From Oegoconia quadripuncta (taxonomy: Eukaryota; Arthropoda; Insecta; Lepidoptera; Autostichidae): 64,000 nucleotides of DNA. Position numbers and translations under genes: made by a program. Below the pieces are notes generated by a model, which ran no database searches, was not told the DNA's origin, and worked only from the letters and a program-made list of their open reading frames with translations. This document shows, piece after piece, positions 39,401 through 51,189 of this stretch (position 1 is the first letter of the stretch; every line of letters starts with the position of its first letter). The stretch lies in the NCBI GenBank assembly GCA_949316235.1, contig OX438759.1:14600618-14664617 (forward strand), read 5' to 3'.

Positions 39401-42400
39401 CCAAACGAAGGGTGATTTTTCGAAAATAAAAACGTTCTTTAAACAAATGTTTCAATTGGCTCAGTAGTTATTCTTGTAACGTTTTCTACAGATTTTCCAA
39501 TAACTTGTATTGATACCTCTGAACGGTTTTCTGGACCAGACGTCTCAAATGTTTCCTGTTTCAAATGTTTTTACAATTTTGTATGGCATATTTGATGAAT
39601 CTGAAAAAAAAAAATTAATCTAAATATTTTAACCTGTGTCACGTAGGTACACACGTAGCCTTGTGCCATGTTTTTCTACTTGCTATTATACCCTATGTAT
39701 AACAGCAAGTAGAAAAACATGCATTAACAAGCATTAACTGTAGGTAGATAGGTAAAAATCCGCTTCGCCCCAGTATCAGTAGTTTAAGACATATTTTTTA
39801 GATACTTACATAATGTACCTACACCTTATAGCAATGATACTTTATGATGATATTTTACCTACTACACCTATACCTATCTTCAACTAATTTAATAAGTATG
39901 GACGGGCCTAGCGCATACAAGCAAGATGCTAATAAAAATCAAGTCAAGATACAAGTACACATAAACCCACACACACACAGCCACAGTCTTTCTAATCATG
40001 TCTCTTTTATACTAACCGCAATATTACTGTTTCACTCAAACAACAACTCGGAACAAAATGGTCTGATATGTCCGCGAATAACCTATTATTAATTTATTTT
40101 TGTCAATTGATTAGAATTATATTAAAAGGTTTACTTACGAATATCATTGTCTTATATAGTTATTTTTGAGCAATTTTGTACTTTCTAATAGGATAAGTAA
40201 CAGATTACAAAGAAATACCTAATTAGCACACGGTGAAGACACGCTAACGCTTTCGTCTACGCCCGTCCGGCACGAGCGCGACACTCTAAATGACTAAACA
40301 AACACGCAATCCATACGCCAACGTGTACGTCGCAAGCGCAAGTAGCATGGTTGTGGGAGGGAGATGGATATATCTCAATCTCAACTGGTTTTGCACAAAG
40401 TGCAAGCTACTACTAAACTAAACCTATTACCTAAACTTATAGAAATATTTACTTATCTACACTTACCATCTAATATGTATAGTTAATTTTTATTTAGAAA
40501 TATTGTAACTGTAAATTGGAATAGTTATGGATTACAATATTCGCATTCATCTTCAATAAAGTGGTCGTAAATCAAATACTCTTTACAATTTTGACACAAA
40601 ATGAAAATGAATTGTTGCAAAACGGGTATGTTTTCACGACCTATCACAAAGTGTGAAGGTAAATTTGAAATAGTCGGATAACTACAATTAAAACATGTGT
40701 TTCTTAGAATAAAATGTGTCCAATTCCATGGCCATATCATGTTATGTAAATTGAGATCTTTTCTTTTTAGAAATTTGTCAACATCCTTGAATACTACCAT
40801 TGTAAAATCTGCGAACAAACAAAATAAGCTTGGTACGGGAGTTTACTTGTGAGAAAGGAACCCTAACGATATGTAAAATGGCAATAGCATAAGCAACAAA
40901 TGTTGCCATTATATAGTTTTCACTCTCATAGACTCCTTGTAGACGATGTACGAATTGCTTTTGCTCTTATAATAACATTGTTTAAAACATGCCTAAATAA
41001 TTAACCATATTTGTAGCACAAAATAGCTTAAATTCAAGGGCGCGTTGATAATACAACACACTGCGTACCACATTTTATCATGCATTTGAATTCCCACACA
41101 GTTTTCACTAGAAACAAGCACATATGCAGGTAAACTACATAAATTAATAACTTACCGTTTTCTTTTCATCAAAATGGTTGACGCCTCTGCTTTTTACACC
41201 AATAACTGTTGCGAAAGTATAAAAACACTTATTGCATTGTCTAAATAGACGGTTATAAGGGCCAACGGTTTTTTATTTTTGCCGTTATGAGGTTTACTCC
41301 CTTAATAATGATCATAATAAAACACGTATAAGGATGATCGTTCTTAATAACGCTTTCAATATGTTTCTTATAAGTATATTGGCCTTTTAAGAGCTTTTCT
41401 CTTGCCATTACAAGTTTAACTTCCTTGTTGCTTGCTAAAATAAAGCACGTATAGGAAAAACAAGCTTACAATAAAGTAACTATAAGGGGAGTATAAGGTT
41501 ATTGTCTTTATTATTTGTGCCCAAACGCACCCTTATTAGCGATAATACGGCACTTATAAGAATATTATTTTTGGCAACAAAAGCCACTATAAGACGAATT
41601 TTTGTTTGTTGGGATGTATATTGATATCTGTTATTATTATATTGATATAGATAAATGTTACCTGCTGTATCCGAAATGGCTTGACCGATTTTGAAATGCA
41701 AAATTGCCGTTAGGTTCGTCTTGATCCCCAGAGTGTCATTTTATGTAAAAATCCAATATGGTGCCCGCAAAATACAAAATGGGTTCTGTTTCGAAGGATT
41801 CATCTAATCGTCTAGTAGATTTTGAAGTAGTAGTCGTGGCCTTTTATTCTTCTTTTCATAGATCCTTTTTCGATAGTCTGGTATTTAAACTTATGTTATT
41901 ATTATTTCAAGGTGATCCTGGAGGATGTAGAAATGTTGGAGATCAAACCAGACATGTTCACCCACACATCCCAATACTTCGACCTGATGCTGCAGCTCTG
42001 CGAGAAACTCCTCAAAGAAAGTAAAGCGTTCGTAGATGACACACCAGCCGAACAAATGAAGAACGAGAGAGACCAGAAGGTGGAGAGCAAGAATAGGAGC
42101 AATTGTATGTACATCACCACTTTTGCTTTCCCACCCAATTTGAGCCTTTAAATTATGTAACTTTTTTGGTGTTGTTGGTAACAGTAACCAATGAGAAATC
42201 GTCAAATATTGCTGTGTGACTCAGCTTCCTCACACTAAAATAGGCCATGTCATAATCCACGACACAGACTCGGTGTTGATCGTCGGTCGGATCTGTGTTG
42301 GACTAGTCAATGTTTTCAAGTCTCTGCTGTAGGCCTATTACTTTCAACTGGACCATGAAGGACAAAAACACTCTAGTATGAAAATGCCATACATAGACTG

Positions 42401-45400
42401 ACCGCGTTAGACAGTACTTAACTTTGCCAATCAAACACGAATGCCAAACGAATATAGTGAATGCCAATTTACTAGTACAATTCGGAATACATTACTAAGA
42501 CTATTAGGCGAATTGTTGCTAACTATGTAATATGTTTGATCTTAACCAGCAATGTACCGCGAATTGTCATGGTAACTTATAATTGTCGTTTATGAAATAA
42601 ACACCATCACCCTTATTTTCTAATTTCAATAGTAATGAAATTTAGGTTTCATATATCAAATTGAAAGGAAATCGTTTGACTTGATATGGAAATGTTATGA
42701 GGAGGGATGAAACGCACGTTACTAAGAGAGTGATGAATATGGTTATCGATGGTTGGAAAGGAAGACCACGGAAGATGGATAGATTGTGTGATGGGTGATA
42801 TGAACGAAAAGGGCGTGAATTATGAGGTAACGGCTGATAGAGGAGATTGGAGAAAAAGACTTACCTACTGCGCCGACCCCAAATAAATTGGGATTAATGA
42901 TAATGACAGGTGCAGATCTAATTGACAAATACCTACCATCTTTTCAGCTGTAGAGAAGAACCTGCAGCTGTGGGGTGAGATGCAGAAGGCTAGCGAAGTC
43001 GGCGTGCAATGTTGCGTGCGGGCGAAGATCGATATGCAGTCCCCGAACGGGTGCCTGCGGGACCCCACCATCTACCGTTGCAAGCCCGAGCCTCATCCCC
43101 GGACCGGCACACAATACAAGTAAGATAAACAGGATGAATTTTCCAAGTGGGCATGCAAGGCCAAATAGCGAAAAAGGAGTCTCGGGCCCGATTTTGATGA
43201 AAACTAAAACTGTATCATTGGATTCTTGCAAAATTAGTATACCAGGCCAGGAATCGAACCCGTTCATTAAAAAAAAAACACATTGTATTATTACAGCATT
43301 CGATATGTCACTAATAAGGAACGAATTCTGGGAAGTCGCTAATATACGGCAAATGGGTATCATAGAAAAGGTATCATGGGGATTACTAAAAAAGAATAAA
43401 TAATTTCTATCTTAAAAATACTAACTGAGGAGTCGGCATTTGAGTTTTACAATTATTTATATTTTTGTTATTTACATTGGGTTCTATAGATTTAACATCA
43501 GGATTTCCTATTACATAATCCTGTGTTGCAGAAGTTACGTCTTTTCCCTATGCCGCTTCTTATAAATAGCAAAGTAAGACCCTTTTCACATACACAGGGT
43601 ACATTATACGACGATTCAGTTGCAACATTATTAATTGAGCCAATTAATGTTATTTTTAATTAGTTGCTTCTAATTATTATTATGTATGAAAAGAATAGGT
43701 CCAACCCATCTCTTCCCGTTTCAACGGCGATGGGCTCACCTCCTGCCACGTGTTTTCTGTTCTTTTCGAAGGTGGACCATGGATATTGTTTCAAGCATCA
43801 ATATTTTGCACACCCGCACGCTTTAGATTGTGATATCTCTGACTAGCCCATTTTATATAATTCCACAGAGTTTACCCAACATACGACTTCGCGTGCCCGA
43901 TAGTGGACGCCGTGGAGGGTGTAACGCACGTGCTTAGGACAATGGAGTACCACGACCGAGACCCACAGTTCTACTGGTTCATCGAAGCGCTGGGCTTGAG
44001 GAAGCCCTACATTTGGGAGTATAGCAGGTACGTCTGTGTCTACTGTTTTTTTGTTTCATTATTGTATAGCAGCAAATCCTACTTTATAATATTTAATATA
44101 TATTGAAGGATGTTTGTTTGTGATGTGTGCGTAAATAAAAAAGAATTATTATTACTGTAGTCAGGGGTAGGCGGAAAATTAGCGCTGTGTGTTTGCGCTG
44201 CCCAGCGTACGCTGAGTCTGTTCACACCACACACGCACGCATATCTTTCTTATTTTATTTATTATTATCTTTTGTAAAATAGTTTCTTTTTTTTTTGAAA
44301 ACGAACTCAACTGCTAAAACGTTGTGCATAAAAAAAGCTGTGAACGTCACACTTAGATATTATACATATATTTTTAATTATTTCCTATTTCAGACTGAGT
44401 ATGACAAATACAGTCCTGTCCAAGAGGAAACTAACGTGGTTTGTGGAGCAAGGACATGTCGATGGATGGTAATTACAATTTAGTCTTTTATGTGTTTCAC
44501 TATCGAATCAGGAATAAAGAAGCCTGTGGAATAACTAGTCACCGACATAACGCGATTTTACAATTTATCTTTATTATTTTAAATTTTTACAAAGAATGTG
44601 TACCTACTATTGTTTTGTTGGCTGCTAATAAATGAGTTTATTATATTATTATTATAACCCACATTAGTAAGTTGAGGTGACAGTGAGTAGGGCATACAGT
44701 GCGTTTAATTGATGGTGGTGGGCTTTAAAGTTCTAGAATGGAGACCACGCACCAGATGCGTAGTATGGGTCGTCGGAAGGTGGACAGATGAATTCATAAT
44801 GTCGCAAAAAGTCGTTAGAAGCAGGCCGCATCTAACTGATCGCTCTTATGCTCAGCAGTGGATGCCCTGTGATATTGACGAAAATATAGTAACAGTATAA
44901 AAATATAGTAGTGGCACAGTCGCATTCCTTTTCGATTCGAGAGATTAAGCAATGTCTGGCCTTGGATGGGTGACCACTAGTGGCATTTTATAACGTGCGT
45001 TTTCAAGTCAGGTCAGTCAATACTGACTGTCAGGTGGCCAATAGTCTGACACAAAACTACCAATCCCCACTACTGTGGTCGCGTGGTGGATTATGGCCCA
45101 TACCCTCTCCCAGTGAGAGGGATTTGTTGATGATATACGTGACGGGAACACGAACGAAACGTGGTGACTATGGGTTACCCCTAAACCTAAAGTACAATAT
45201 TTTTAGTACCTATATTTATAGAATTTACTATGTTACTTAAGTTTTTATGGACCATGGAGGCCGTAATAATAAAAAAATAATAGAAATAAGGCTTAGTGCT
45301 TGTAGTACGTAGGTCCGATAGCAGTTGTCCACATTGCAGGGACGACCCGCGGATGCCGACAGTCCGTGGAGTACTGCGCCGCGGAATGACAGTGGAAGGG

Positions 45401-48400
45401 CTGCGGCAGTTCATCCAGGCGCAGGGCTCCAGTCGATCCGTCGTCTTCATGGAGTGGGACAAGATCTGGGCCATCAACAAGAAGGTGCCTCCTTACCTTT
45501 GATAAATATAAGACTATATTCCGTAAGGTTATTCCGTGATGATAGGTTTACCTGGAAGAGATCGCTGTTAGCGATAAGGCCGCCTAATTTGTAGTATCTA
45601 TAGGATATTTAAATGTACCTTCCTTATTTAAACAATAAAGCGTATTTGATTTGATTATATTAAACGCCAAGGGAGGGCTATTATAAAATATACGTTTACA
45701 TGAGCGATTTAACTGCATAGAACTAGCCGCTCGATTGTTAAGCTATTTCTTTGATTTGTACTAATATAACAAACAAACAAACTAATATACTTATATTTCT
45801 TCCAAGCGAATGAGCAGGACAAATAATATCTTGCGCGACATAAACGTCAATCGCGCCTATCATGCTATCTAATACCTCGTAAAATAAAAAAAAATTACTA
45901 TTTTCAAGTGTAAATAAAGCACTTTTGATTGATTTGAATATCGATCGCAAATTATTGCAGAATAACCGCAAATTATTGGACATTACTGCCCCATGAAAGG
46001 GTATATGTGTGATATACACATATGTGTATAGATTTCTAAGTTACCCTGAGTAGACTAAGCGGCTTGACCGATTTTGAAGTGTAAGGTGTCATTAGATTCG
46101 TTTGCATCCCTAGAGTGTCATAGGATACATTTTATAATAAAAAAAAAACAATATGACTTAATTTTTTGCACAAAAAGGGTCGGAGAATTCGGGCAAAACC
46201 GCGGGCGGAAGCTCTAACGTTCTTCCATAACAATATCCAATCTTGTGTTCCCAGGTAATAGACCCCATAGCGCCTCGCTACACAGCCCTCGAATCGAATC
46301 CCGTACCAGTGAACTTAAAGGGCGCTGCGGACAGTGTTCTATCCGTACCGTTGCATCCGAAGAACCAAGACGTAGGGTCTAAGACCGTATGGGTGTCTAA
46401 GAGGTTGCTGATCGATCAGGTCGATGCGAAGACCTTGAAAGAAGGAGAGAATGCGACGTTTATCAATTATGGGAACGTCATGATTGATAAAATACACAAG
46501 TGAGTGAAAGATCTGTGTTTCTAGAAATTAAGTTTGTTGTATAAAACGGTTGTAAGGTTATAAGAGAGAGAGCCAACTTTGTAGTAGTAAGACGCATATG
46601 CAATACATACCTACAGAATTTAATTTAATATTATAAATCATAATTTTAAATAGGATAAGAAGGGATAAAGCATGAACTTTGCAACAAAATGGATACATAA
46701 GAACATAATTTTGAGTAATTCAATGAAAATAGTGTTTTTTTTATGCACAACGGTTTGGTACTTGACTACTTGACCTCAATCACATCTGATGTTAAGTGCA
46801 GATGAGGTCGAACGTGGAAGCGTACTGACCCGGAAACCCCAACACATTTGGGGACCGGCTATCTTATCTCTGACAACCGGAACACAACAATGCTAGTAAC
46901 ATTGCTGCTTGGCGGCAGATTTAGATAAGATGGTGGTAGCTAGCCAGGCGGACATTTAAAATGCCCTACCATCAACCAAACCGAGTACTTTAACGTGTAC
47001 CCCGCTGGGGATCGAACCCGCGACCTCCGGATCGTAAACCCAATGTTGTTTACATTGAGCCACGGAGGCGGTTGTATCTACAATCCCGTGGTTATTCCTT
47101 TACTTGCGTAATATTCCCGCAATGCAAAGGTATAATTGTAACATGTCGAGCGCAGGCTGAAAACCAGTGATAAGCGATTTATGTCACTCAGTGTTTACTG
47201 ATACTGTCCCCCACACACGCACTATTACCTAGCTAGTCATAGTCACCTCTGTTTTGGTTTTTTATATGTTCTGTTTTTTTGTTTGTGGGGAAATGAATGG
47301 TTTATTCGTTCACGGTTGTTTCGCTGACAGGGCCCCTATCCACTACACCAACCGGTCGTCGAATTAAATGATTGATAAACTAATCCCCACATTCCCAGAT
47401 CACCAGACGGCACAGTGACAAGTGTAGACGCATCAGCGAACCTAGATAACAAGGACTACAAGAAAACGTTGAAGCTAACCTGGCTAGCTGACAGCGACCA
47501 ATCGCCGATGTTGGAGGTCTACTGCGTGTATTTCGATCATATTATATCGAAGCCGCTGCTTGGGAAGGATGAGGATTTCAAACAGTACATAGGCCACCAG
47601 ACTAGGGTAAGTCGTAACAAAAAACTCATTCGTCTTTTGAGTTTTATAACATTGTTACTTATATACCTTAGTTTTTTAAATTTCAATTTGGAATCCATAC
47701 TAGTTTTCGTGCAGGGTTGGATTTCTTAATTACTTTTTCTCACACTGAAGTTCTGATGCCTGATTGTCACCCACTCGACATTTCAATATCGATAGACATC
47801 CATAGGTTTATCACTTTTGCACTTGCTAATGAGTGTGAAAGTGACACTATCGACACGAAATCTCGAACGCGTGAGAATCACAGCCCTGAGCCTAAGGGAG
47901 CATTTACAGTGCGAGTGCGAGTACATGTATTTTAAAATAATTACAATAATTTTTGATGATAACAATAGAACATAATTAGGCGATCTTATCACTAAAAGCG
48001 ATGTCTTCCATACAACCCACAGCTGTGGGAAATTTGTTGATCAAAAGACAGGTAGTGTAACTAAAGAAATAATTATTTACTGGTAAGTAATGGTAATTAT
48101 GTAAAAGAAAAGAGTAATTTTAAAGTGCACTATCGTATATCGCTGGATGGTTAACGTTTTCAAGTGATAGAACATACAAACGGCCGAATTGAGAACCTCC
48201 TCCTTTTTAAAATTGGTAAATGGTATTTGATTTTGAGTTTACGTCCCGCAGTGGGAGGTCCCAATGCTGGGCGAGCCGGCTCTATCCACGCTGAAGGTCG
48301 GCGACATTATCCAGCTGCAGCGCCGCGGATTCTTCCGCGTGGACGTTGCGCCCGCGCCGCCCTCCCCCCACACCTCGCGCGTCACCCCTCTCATACTGTT

Positions 48401-48440
48401 CCACGTGCCCGACGGCCACACCAAGGAGATGCCGGGACAG
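33423..48440 (+). CDS. EPRS: Glutamyl-prolyl-tRNA synthetase, glutamyl half (partial)
   Basis: This enzyme charges tRNA-Glu (N-terminal half) and, in fused forms, tRNA-Pro (C-terminal half). It belongs to the cytosolic multi-synthetase complex. Thirteen exons join in phase: 33423-33459, 33547-33879, 35185-35335, 36224-36343, 37150-37276, 41912-42104, 42948-43119, 43869-44027, 44394-44468, 45340-45484, 46255-46499, 47399-47606, 48252-48440; 718 codons. Order: a GST-like domain (1 to about 175) with start [13 protein letters not shown], catalytic Rossmann domain with the HIGH motif GYLHIGHAK (214-222) and [20 protein letters not shown], the KMSKS equivalent LSKRK (439-443), then the anticodon-binding barrels to QLQRRGFF and GHTKEMPGQ. 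No frameshift or stop was seen. The last exon ends at a good donor (CAG then GTTAGT), so the transcript continues, yet no WHEP repeat or prolyl-tRNA synthetase exon is recognisable before 64000. The nearest gene downstream is on the opposite strand. Confidence 0.95.
34460..34640 (+). repeat. Diverged common interspersed repeat
   Basis: CCAACCAAATTTCATCCAAA, TCCATCCAGCCATTTAG and a trailing AACAAACAC are a diverged copy of the family at 18577-18780. It lies in an EPRS intron. The adjoining 34690-34790 stretch resembles a minus-strand LINE 3' end (CACTTTATTGCACAACAGAC). Confidence 0.45.
34846..35066 (+). mobile_element. tRNA-headed SINE (family B), best copy
   Basis: GACGACTGATTGGTGTAGTG (A-box-like) and GGTTGCGGGTTCGAATCCCG (B box) form the head. 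The body runs through TTATCCGTTATCTAGTATCC to GTAAGTGTCCGAAATATTTA and a short TTTA tail. It lies in an EPRS intron, 118 bp before an exon acceptor. Confidence 0.8.
36640..36775 (+). mobile_element. LINE 3' end with (GTATT)n tail
   Basis: CGCCTGGAAGAGATCGCTTT, AGTGATAAGGCCGCC, then TACAATAAAGTGTATTTGTA and a (TTGTA)n run. A closely related tail is at 45540-45660. Confidence 0.6.
36801..36987. mobile_element. Inverted-repeat element in an EPRS intron
   Basis: ACAGGGTGTT ... GGTTGTCCAAACGGAGTCAG and the reverse complement of CTGACTCCATTTGGACAACA ... CCGGTA form arms of about 40 bp, bordered by TA. It is a non-autonomous DNA element with no coding capacity. Confidence 0.7.
38088..38956 (+). pseudogene. 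Broken transposase-related coding remnant
   Basis: 38088 opens [20 protein letters not shown] second frame (38164-38376) is acidic ([17 protein letters not shown]). A third (from about 38375) encodes [32 protein letters not shown] and [10 protein letters not shown], close to a C-terminal segment common in insect transposase-domain proteins (HNL.HL ... FENxLQ.IK). A stop and a frame change separate the pieces, and the catalytic DDE region between them is absent. I read it as an internally deleted, inactive copy. Family recall only; no search was done. Confidence 0.55.
39667..39721. repeat. Near-perfect 24-bp hairpin
   Basis: CATGTTTTTCTACTTGCTAT and the following TATA pair with TATAACAGCAAGTAGAAAAACATG across a 7-base loop, with one mismatch. 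It lies inside the transposon remnant. Confidence 0.85.
42690..42905 (+). mobile_element. RTE-type LINE 3' fragment
   Basis: Interrupted plus frames encode a GWKGRPRK piece and an [18 protein letters not shown] piece, ending CGCCGACCCCAAATAAATTG with a TAATGATAATGA tail. This matches the usual end of insect RTE-like elements. It lies in an EPRS intron just before the exon at 42948. Confidence 0.65.
43125..43345 (+). mobile_element. Relative of the 31188-31537 foldback element
   Basis: It shares GGGCCCGATTTTGATGAAAA, CTAAAACTGTATCATTGGA, CAGGAATCGAACCCGTT and ATTACAGCATTCGATA with that element but ends before a second arm. It lies in an EPRS intron, starting within 10 bp of the exon end at 43119. 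Confidence 0.65.
44720..45125 (+). mobile_element. LINE remnant and a 5S-like SINE fragment
   Basis: 44720-44880 encodes [16 protein letters not shown] and YAQQW, an RTE-type C-terminus. At about 44925-44985, GAGAGATTAAGCAATGTCTG followed by GCCTTGGATGGGTGACC resembles the 3' half of 5S rRNA (TTAAGCAAC...TTGGATGGGTGACC) with the middle removed. The tail (GACTGTCAGGTGGCCAATAG ... GTGGTGGATTATGGCCC) is similar to 58660-58725. All of it is in an EPRS intron. Confidence 0.45.
45540..45660 (+). mobile_element. LINE 3' end
   Basis: TTTACCTGGAAGAGATCGCT, TTAGCGATAAGGCCGCCTAA, then AACAATAAAGCGTATTTGAT and a short GATTT tail. It begins about 55 bp after the EPRS exon end at 45484. The unrelated 6935-type repeat follows on the minus strand at 45788-45872. 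Confidence 0.6.
46735..47073 (-). mobile_element. tRNA-headed SINE (family C), full length
   Basis: Head ACCGCCTCCGTGGCTCAATG, B-box-like GGTTCGATCCCCAGCGGG, then the full body and an A-rich end. It lies in an EPRS intron. A SINE-B head fragment on the same strand follows at 47313-47361 (ACGACCGGTTGGTGTAGTGG). Confidence 0.85.
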
Positions 48441-49469
48441 GTTAGTGGATTTCTTAATTTAATTTACATTATAATTACAATCTTTTGTCCTGGCGTTATT
48501 CTATTTTATTTAAGGTCAGCAGGAGTACATTTCCGTTACGTCTAACCGGTAATGAACCAGTTTTCATGCAAACTACTCGATCACATGTAAAAAATTTTGC
48601 GATATTTTCTGTATTATTTGTATTAAAAATTAAAGTTGGTTAATGTCTACGCCGTCGTCGTTTCGAGTCAACCACAGGGCCATAAAATATAACCGACCAA
48701 TGGCATAGCCCCACTCACCAAGAGCTCTCTCGAACCCGCGCCTTAACTAAAGGGTCTAAGGGACTTGGCATCAAAAATATTTTAAACTTGCACGTTTCAA
48801 GGGTGGCGATGGGCTGGGATGGGATGGGTTTCTATATATTTCAATAAGTGAATTGTACATTTTGTTTCAAGTATTTTTTTTTACTGGGATAGCGTGCTTC
48901 ATGTTCTAGCACATCGTTAATTCAAACAGGTGAGATTGGGGTCAAACGCGTATCCAGTTTAATCTTAAAAAAAATCCAGTTGATCTAGGGCCAGAGGGGT
49001 CATGGTCATGACGGATCCGCCGTTGAGTTTATGTAACTCGACAAGTCGTAGGCGACAAAAACCAATATTGATTGTCAATTAATAAAAACACTTTGATTAA
49101 GAAAATTATCTCGATTATTATTTATTTCCTTCGTCACATGAATGAACTAGCGAATGACAGTCGCAAACCGTATTGTCTAGCCTGGGATTTGCGACCTCAC
49201 ATCGCTTTGATGTGTGTCAGCCCTTAGGCCGCGATTCGGTAGAAAGCGCTAGCCGGCGCCGACCTACTAAACCGACCCGCGTAAGTTGTCGCTATATCGG
49301 AAATATTCGGAACTTGTTGGGGCTTGTTCGACTGGAAGTAAGAACACTGCCTGTGCCGACTACCTGCGCGGATCGTCACCACCCCATTCGGGATCAAGGT
49401 CATGACTATGTATGTATGTATTTCCTCTGTCAAGTGTAGCTGAATACATTGTTTATCATCATCATATCA

Positions 49470-49925
49470 ACCGAAAGACGTCACAGCTGGACAAAAGTCC
49501 CGCCCCCCCAAAGATCTCCACAACAATCGCGCGCATCCAGCGGCTTCCCGCGATCTTTACCAAATTGTCGACCTCAGTTGTGGGGGTTCGGGGTGGGGGA
49601 CGACGACGACGACACAATGCGTCTCCCGGTGCGTGGTCGCCATTCGAGCCCTGCCCTGAACGGCCGTCGGTCCTACGAGCAATGTGCAATGTGCCCTACC
49701 CGCTACCATTACAGTTTGGCAATTCTTCGGCCTATATCAGTCACTTTGGTTCTCCTGCTGATCTCCTCATTTCTGATTCAATCCCGCAGGGAAGGGAGAC
49801 TCCGAGCATAGCTTTCTCCATTGCCCTTTGGGTGACCTTGAGCCATTTTATGAGGCCCATATTGAACGACCACGTTTCAGTTCCATATGTCATCACTGGC
49901 AACACACACTGATCAAAGGCTTTCG
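49470..49925 (-). mobile_element. RTE-type LINE C-terminal fragment
   Basis: On the minus strand the sequence encodes FDQCVLPVMTYGTETWSFNM, then WLKVTQRAMEKAMLGVSL, and later GSRWMRA. This is the familiar C-terminal region of insect RTE-type reverse transcriptases. Frames are broken. Confidence 0.75.
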
Positions 49926-50085
49926 TCTTGAGGCATTGCGGTATTTTTGGGATGAGAAGATGTTACGAGAAGGTTACATTTTGTTTATTGTTTTTGTTTG
50001 AGGTGCGAGGTTGTGAGATGTTGTGTATTTTCCAAGACATATTTAATGCCATATTTAAGCTACTAACAGTAATGCCATATTTTTT

Positions 50086-50413
50086 AACCGCCTCCATGGC
50101 TGAATGTAAACAACATTGGGTTTACGAGTCGGAGGTCGCGGGTTCGAGCCCAGCGGGGTGTGTTTAAGTACTCGGTTTGGTTTGTGGTAGGGCATTTTAA
50201 ATGTCTAGCTACCACCATCTTATCTAAATCTGCCGCCAAGCAGCAATGTTAATAGCATTGTTGTGTTTCGGTTGTCAGAGATAAGATAGCCAGTCCCCCA
50301 AATGTGTTGGGGTTTCCGGGTCACTACGCTTCCACCTTCGACCTCATCTTCACTTAACATCAGGTGTGATTGAGGTCAAGTACCAACCCATCGTGCATAA
50401 AAAAATTAAAAAA
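50086..50413 (+). mobile_element. tRNA-headed SINE (family C), full length
   Basis: AACCGCCTCCATGGCTGAAT head, GTCGCGGGTTCGAGCCCAGC B box, then the full body to CATCGTGCATAAAAAAATTA. It is the only family C copy on the plus strand. Confidence 0.85.
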
Positions 50414-50961
50414 AAAACTATATATATATTTATACAAACAAATATGATTGACATATTTTTTTATTAATCAACAAAACTCATTTATAGACCATACATTATT
50501 AAATAACTGTGTAACAGTATCTTTAAAAATAATTTTACAACATAACTATTTCAAAAAAATTTGGATTTTAACAAAACAAAAATTATCCACTTCTAATGCT
50601 TACAACAAAACAATATTATAAAAACGTCTTACTTATACAGAGTGTAAAATGCTTTATGTATAGACCGCATGCAGCCGGGCAAGCGTTGCTAAGTGTACCA
50701 CAAGACGGACATAAAAGTAGGCTGGAATTAGCTCAGAATAGATTCGTAGAAGAGTGAAATAATGGAACAATAAGAAAAAAAAACAAAAATGGATTATTCC
50801 ATATCGGAAAAGTACAGAAATATTTTTTCTTTTAATTAAAATAATTATATACCCACTCATTTGTCTTGTAAAATGTTCTTTCAGCTTACAGAACTAAACC
50901 CCCTTTGATGTGTAACATCACTGAATTTACACCATGTATAAATGTGCATAGATGATAGATA

Positions 50962-51189
50962 CAGTTCTCGAGGCGTAAGATCAGCTTTGCATTTGTGTGA
51001 GTGCACACAGATAGAGATACGGCTTGTGGCGCAGCGCGTCCCGCGCATTGTTTAAACGCGGCCTGAGGCGCGGCGTGTCCGCTGCGCGTCGCTTCCCTGC
51101 CGCGCACATGCCGCACTTCACCTCTTGTACCGCTAGCAGCTTGACGTCACTCACACAAATGCAAAGCTGAGCTTACGCCTCGAGAACTG
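50962..51189. mobile_element. TA-flanked MITE with 42-bp inverted ends
   Basis: CAGTTCTCGAGGCGTAAGAT and on to GTGTGAGT is repeated as its reverse complement at the right end with about one mismatch over 42 bp. The element is 228 bp with TA on each side, as in Tc1/mariner-type insertions. Its core is unusually GC-rich (CGCGTCCCGCGC, GGCGCGGCGTGTCC). Confidence 0.85.

Larger units (their letters stand above)
37526..41613 (+). mobile_element. 4.1-kb DNA transposon remnant with subterminal TATAAG arrays
   Basis: Both ends carry CCCAACAAACAA (37526-37537; reverse complement at 41602-41613). Roughly 0.4 kb at each end is packed with CTTATA/TATAAG hexamers in both orientations, a layout typical of EnSpm/CACTA-like elements, whose transposase binds such arrays. 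ATGTAT occurs at both flanks but offset by one base at the left. Internal coding pieces (38088-38956) look like the two ends of a transposase-related protein with the middle missing. The whole element sits in EPRS intron 5 in the sense orientation. The superfamily is inferred, not proven. Confidence 0.65.

Noticed and set aside
42944..43403. Overlapping open frames of about 140 codons on both strands
   Set aside because: They are shadows of the EPRS exon 42948-43119 run into an inserted foldback element.
48441..48545. Read-through of EPRS past 48440 as a short C-terminus (ending RYV)
   Set aside because: The extension after GTTAGT is AT-rich with no family similarity; the donor is good. Intron retention cannot be excluded but is not supported.
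49412..49912. 166-codon plus-strand open frame
   Set aside because: It is antisense to a recognisable RTE reverse-transcriptase fragment and rich in Pro/Arg/Ser from GC-rich antisense codons.
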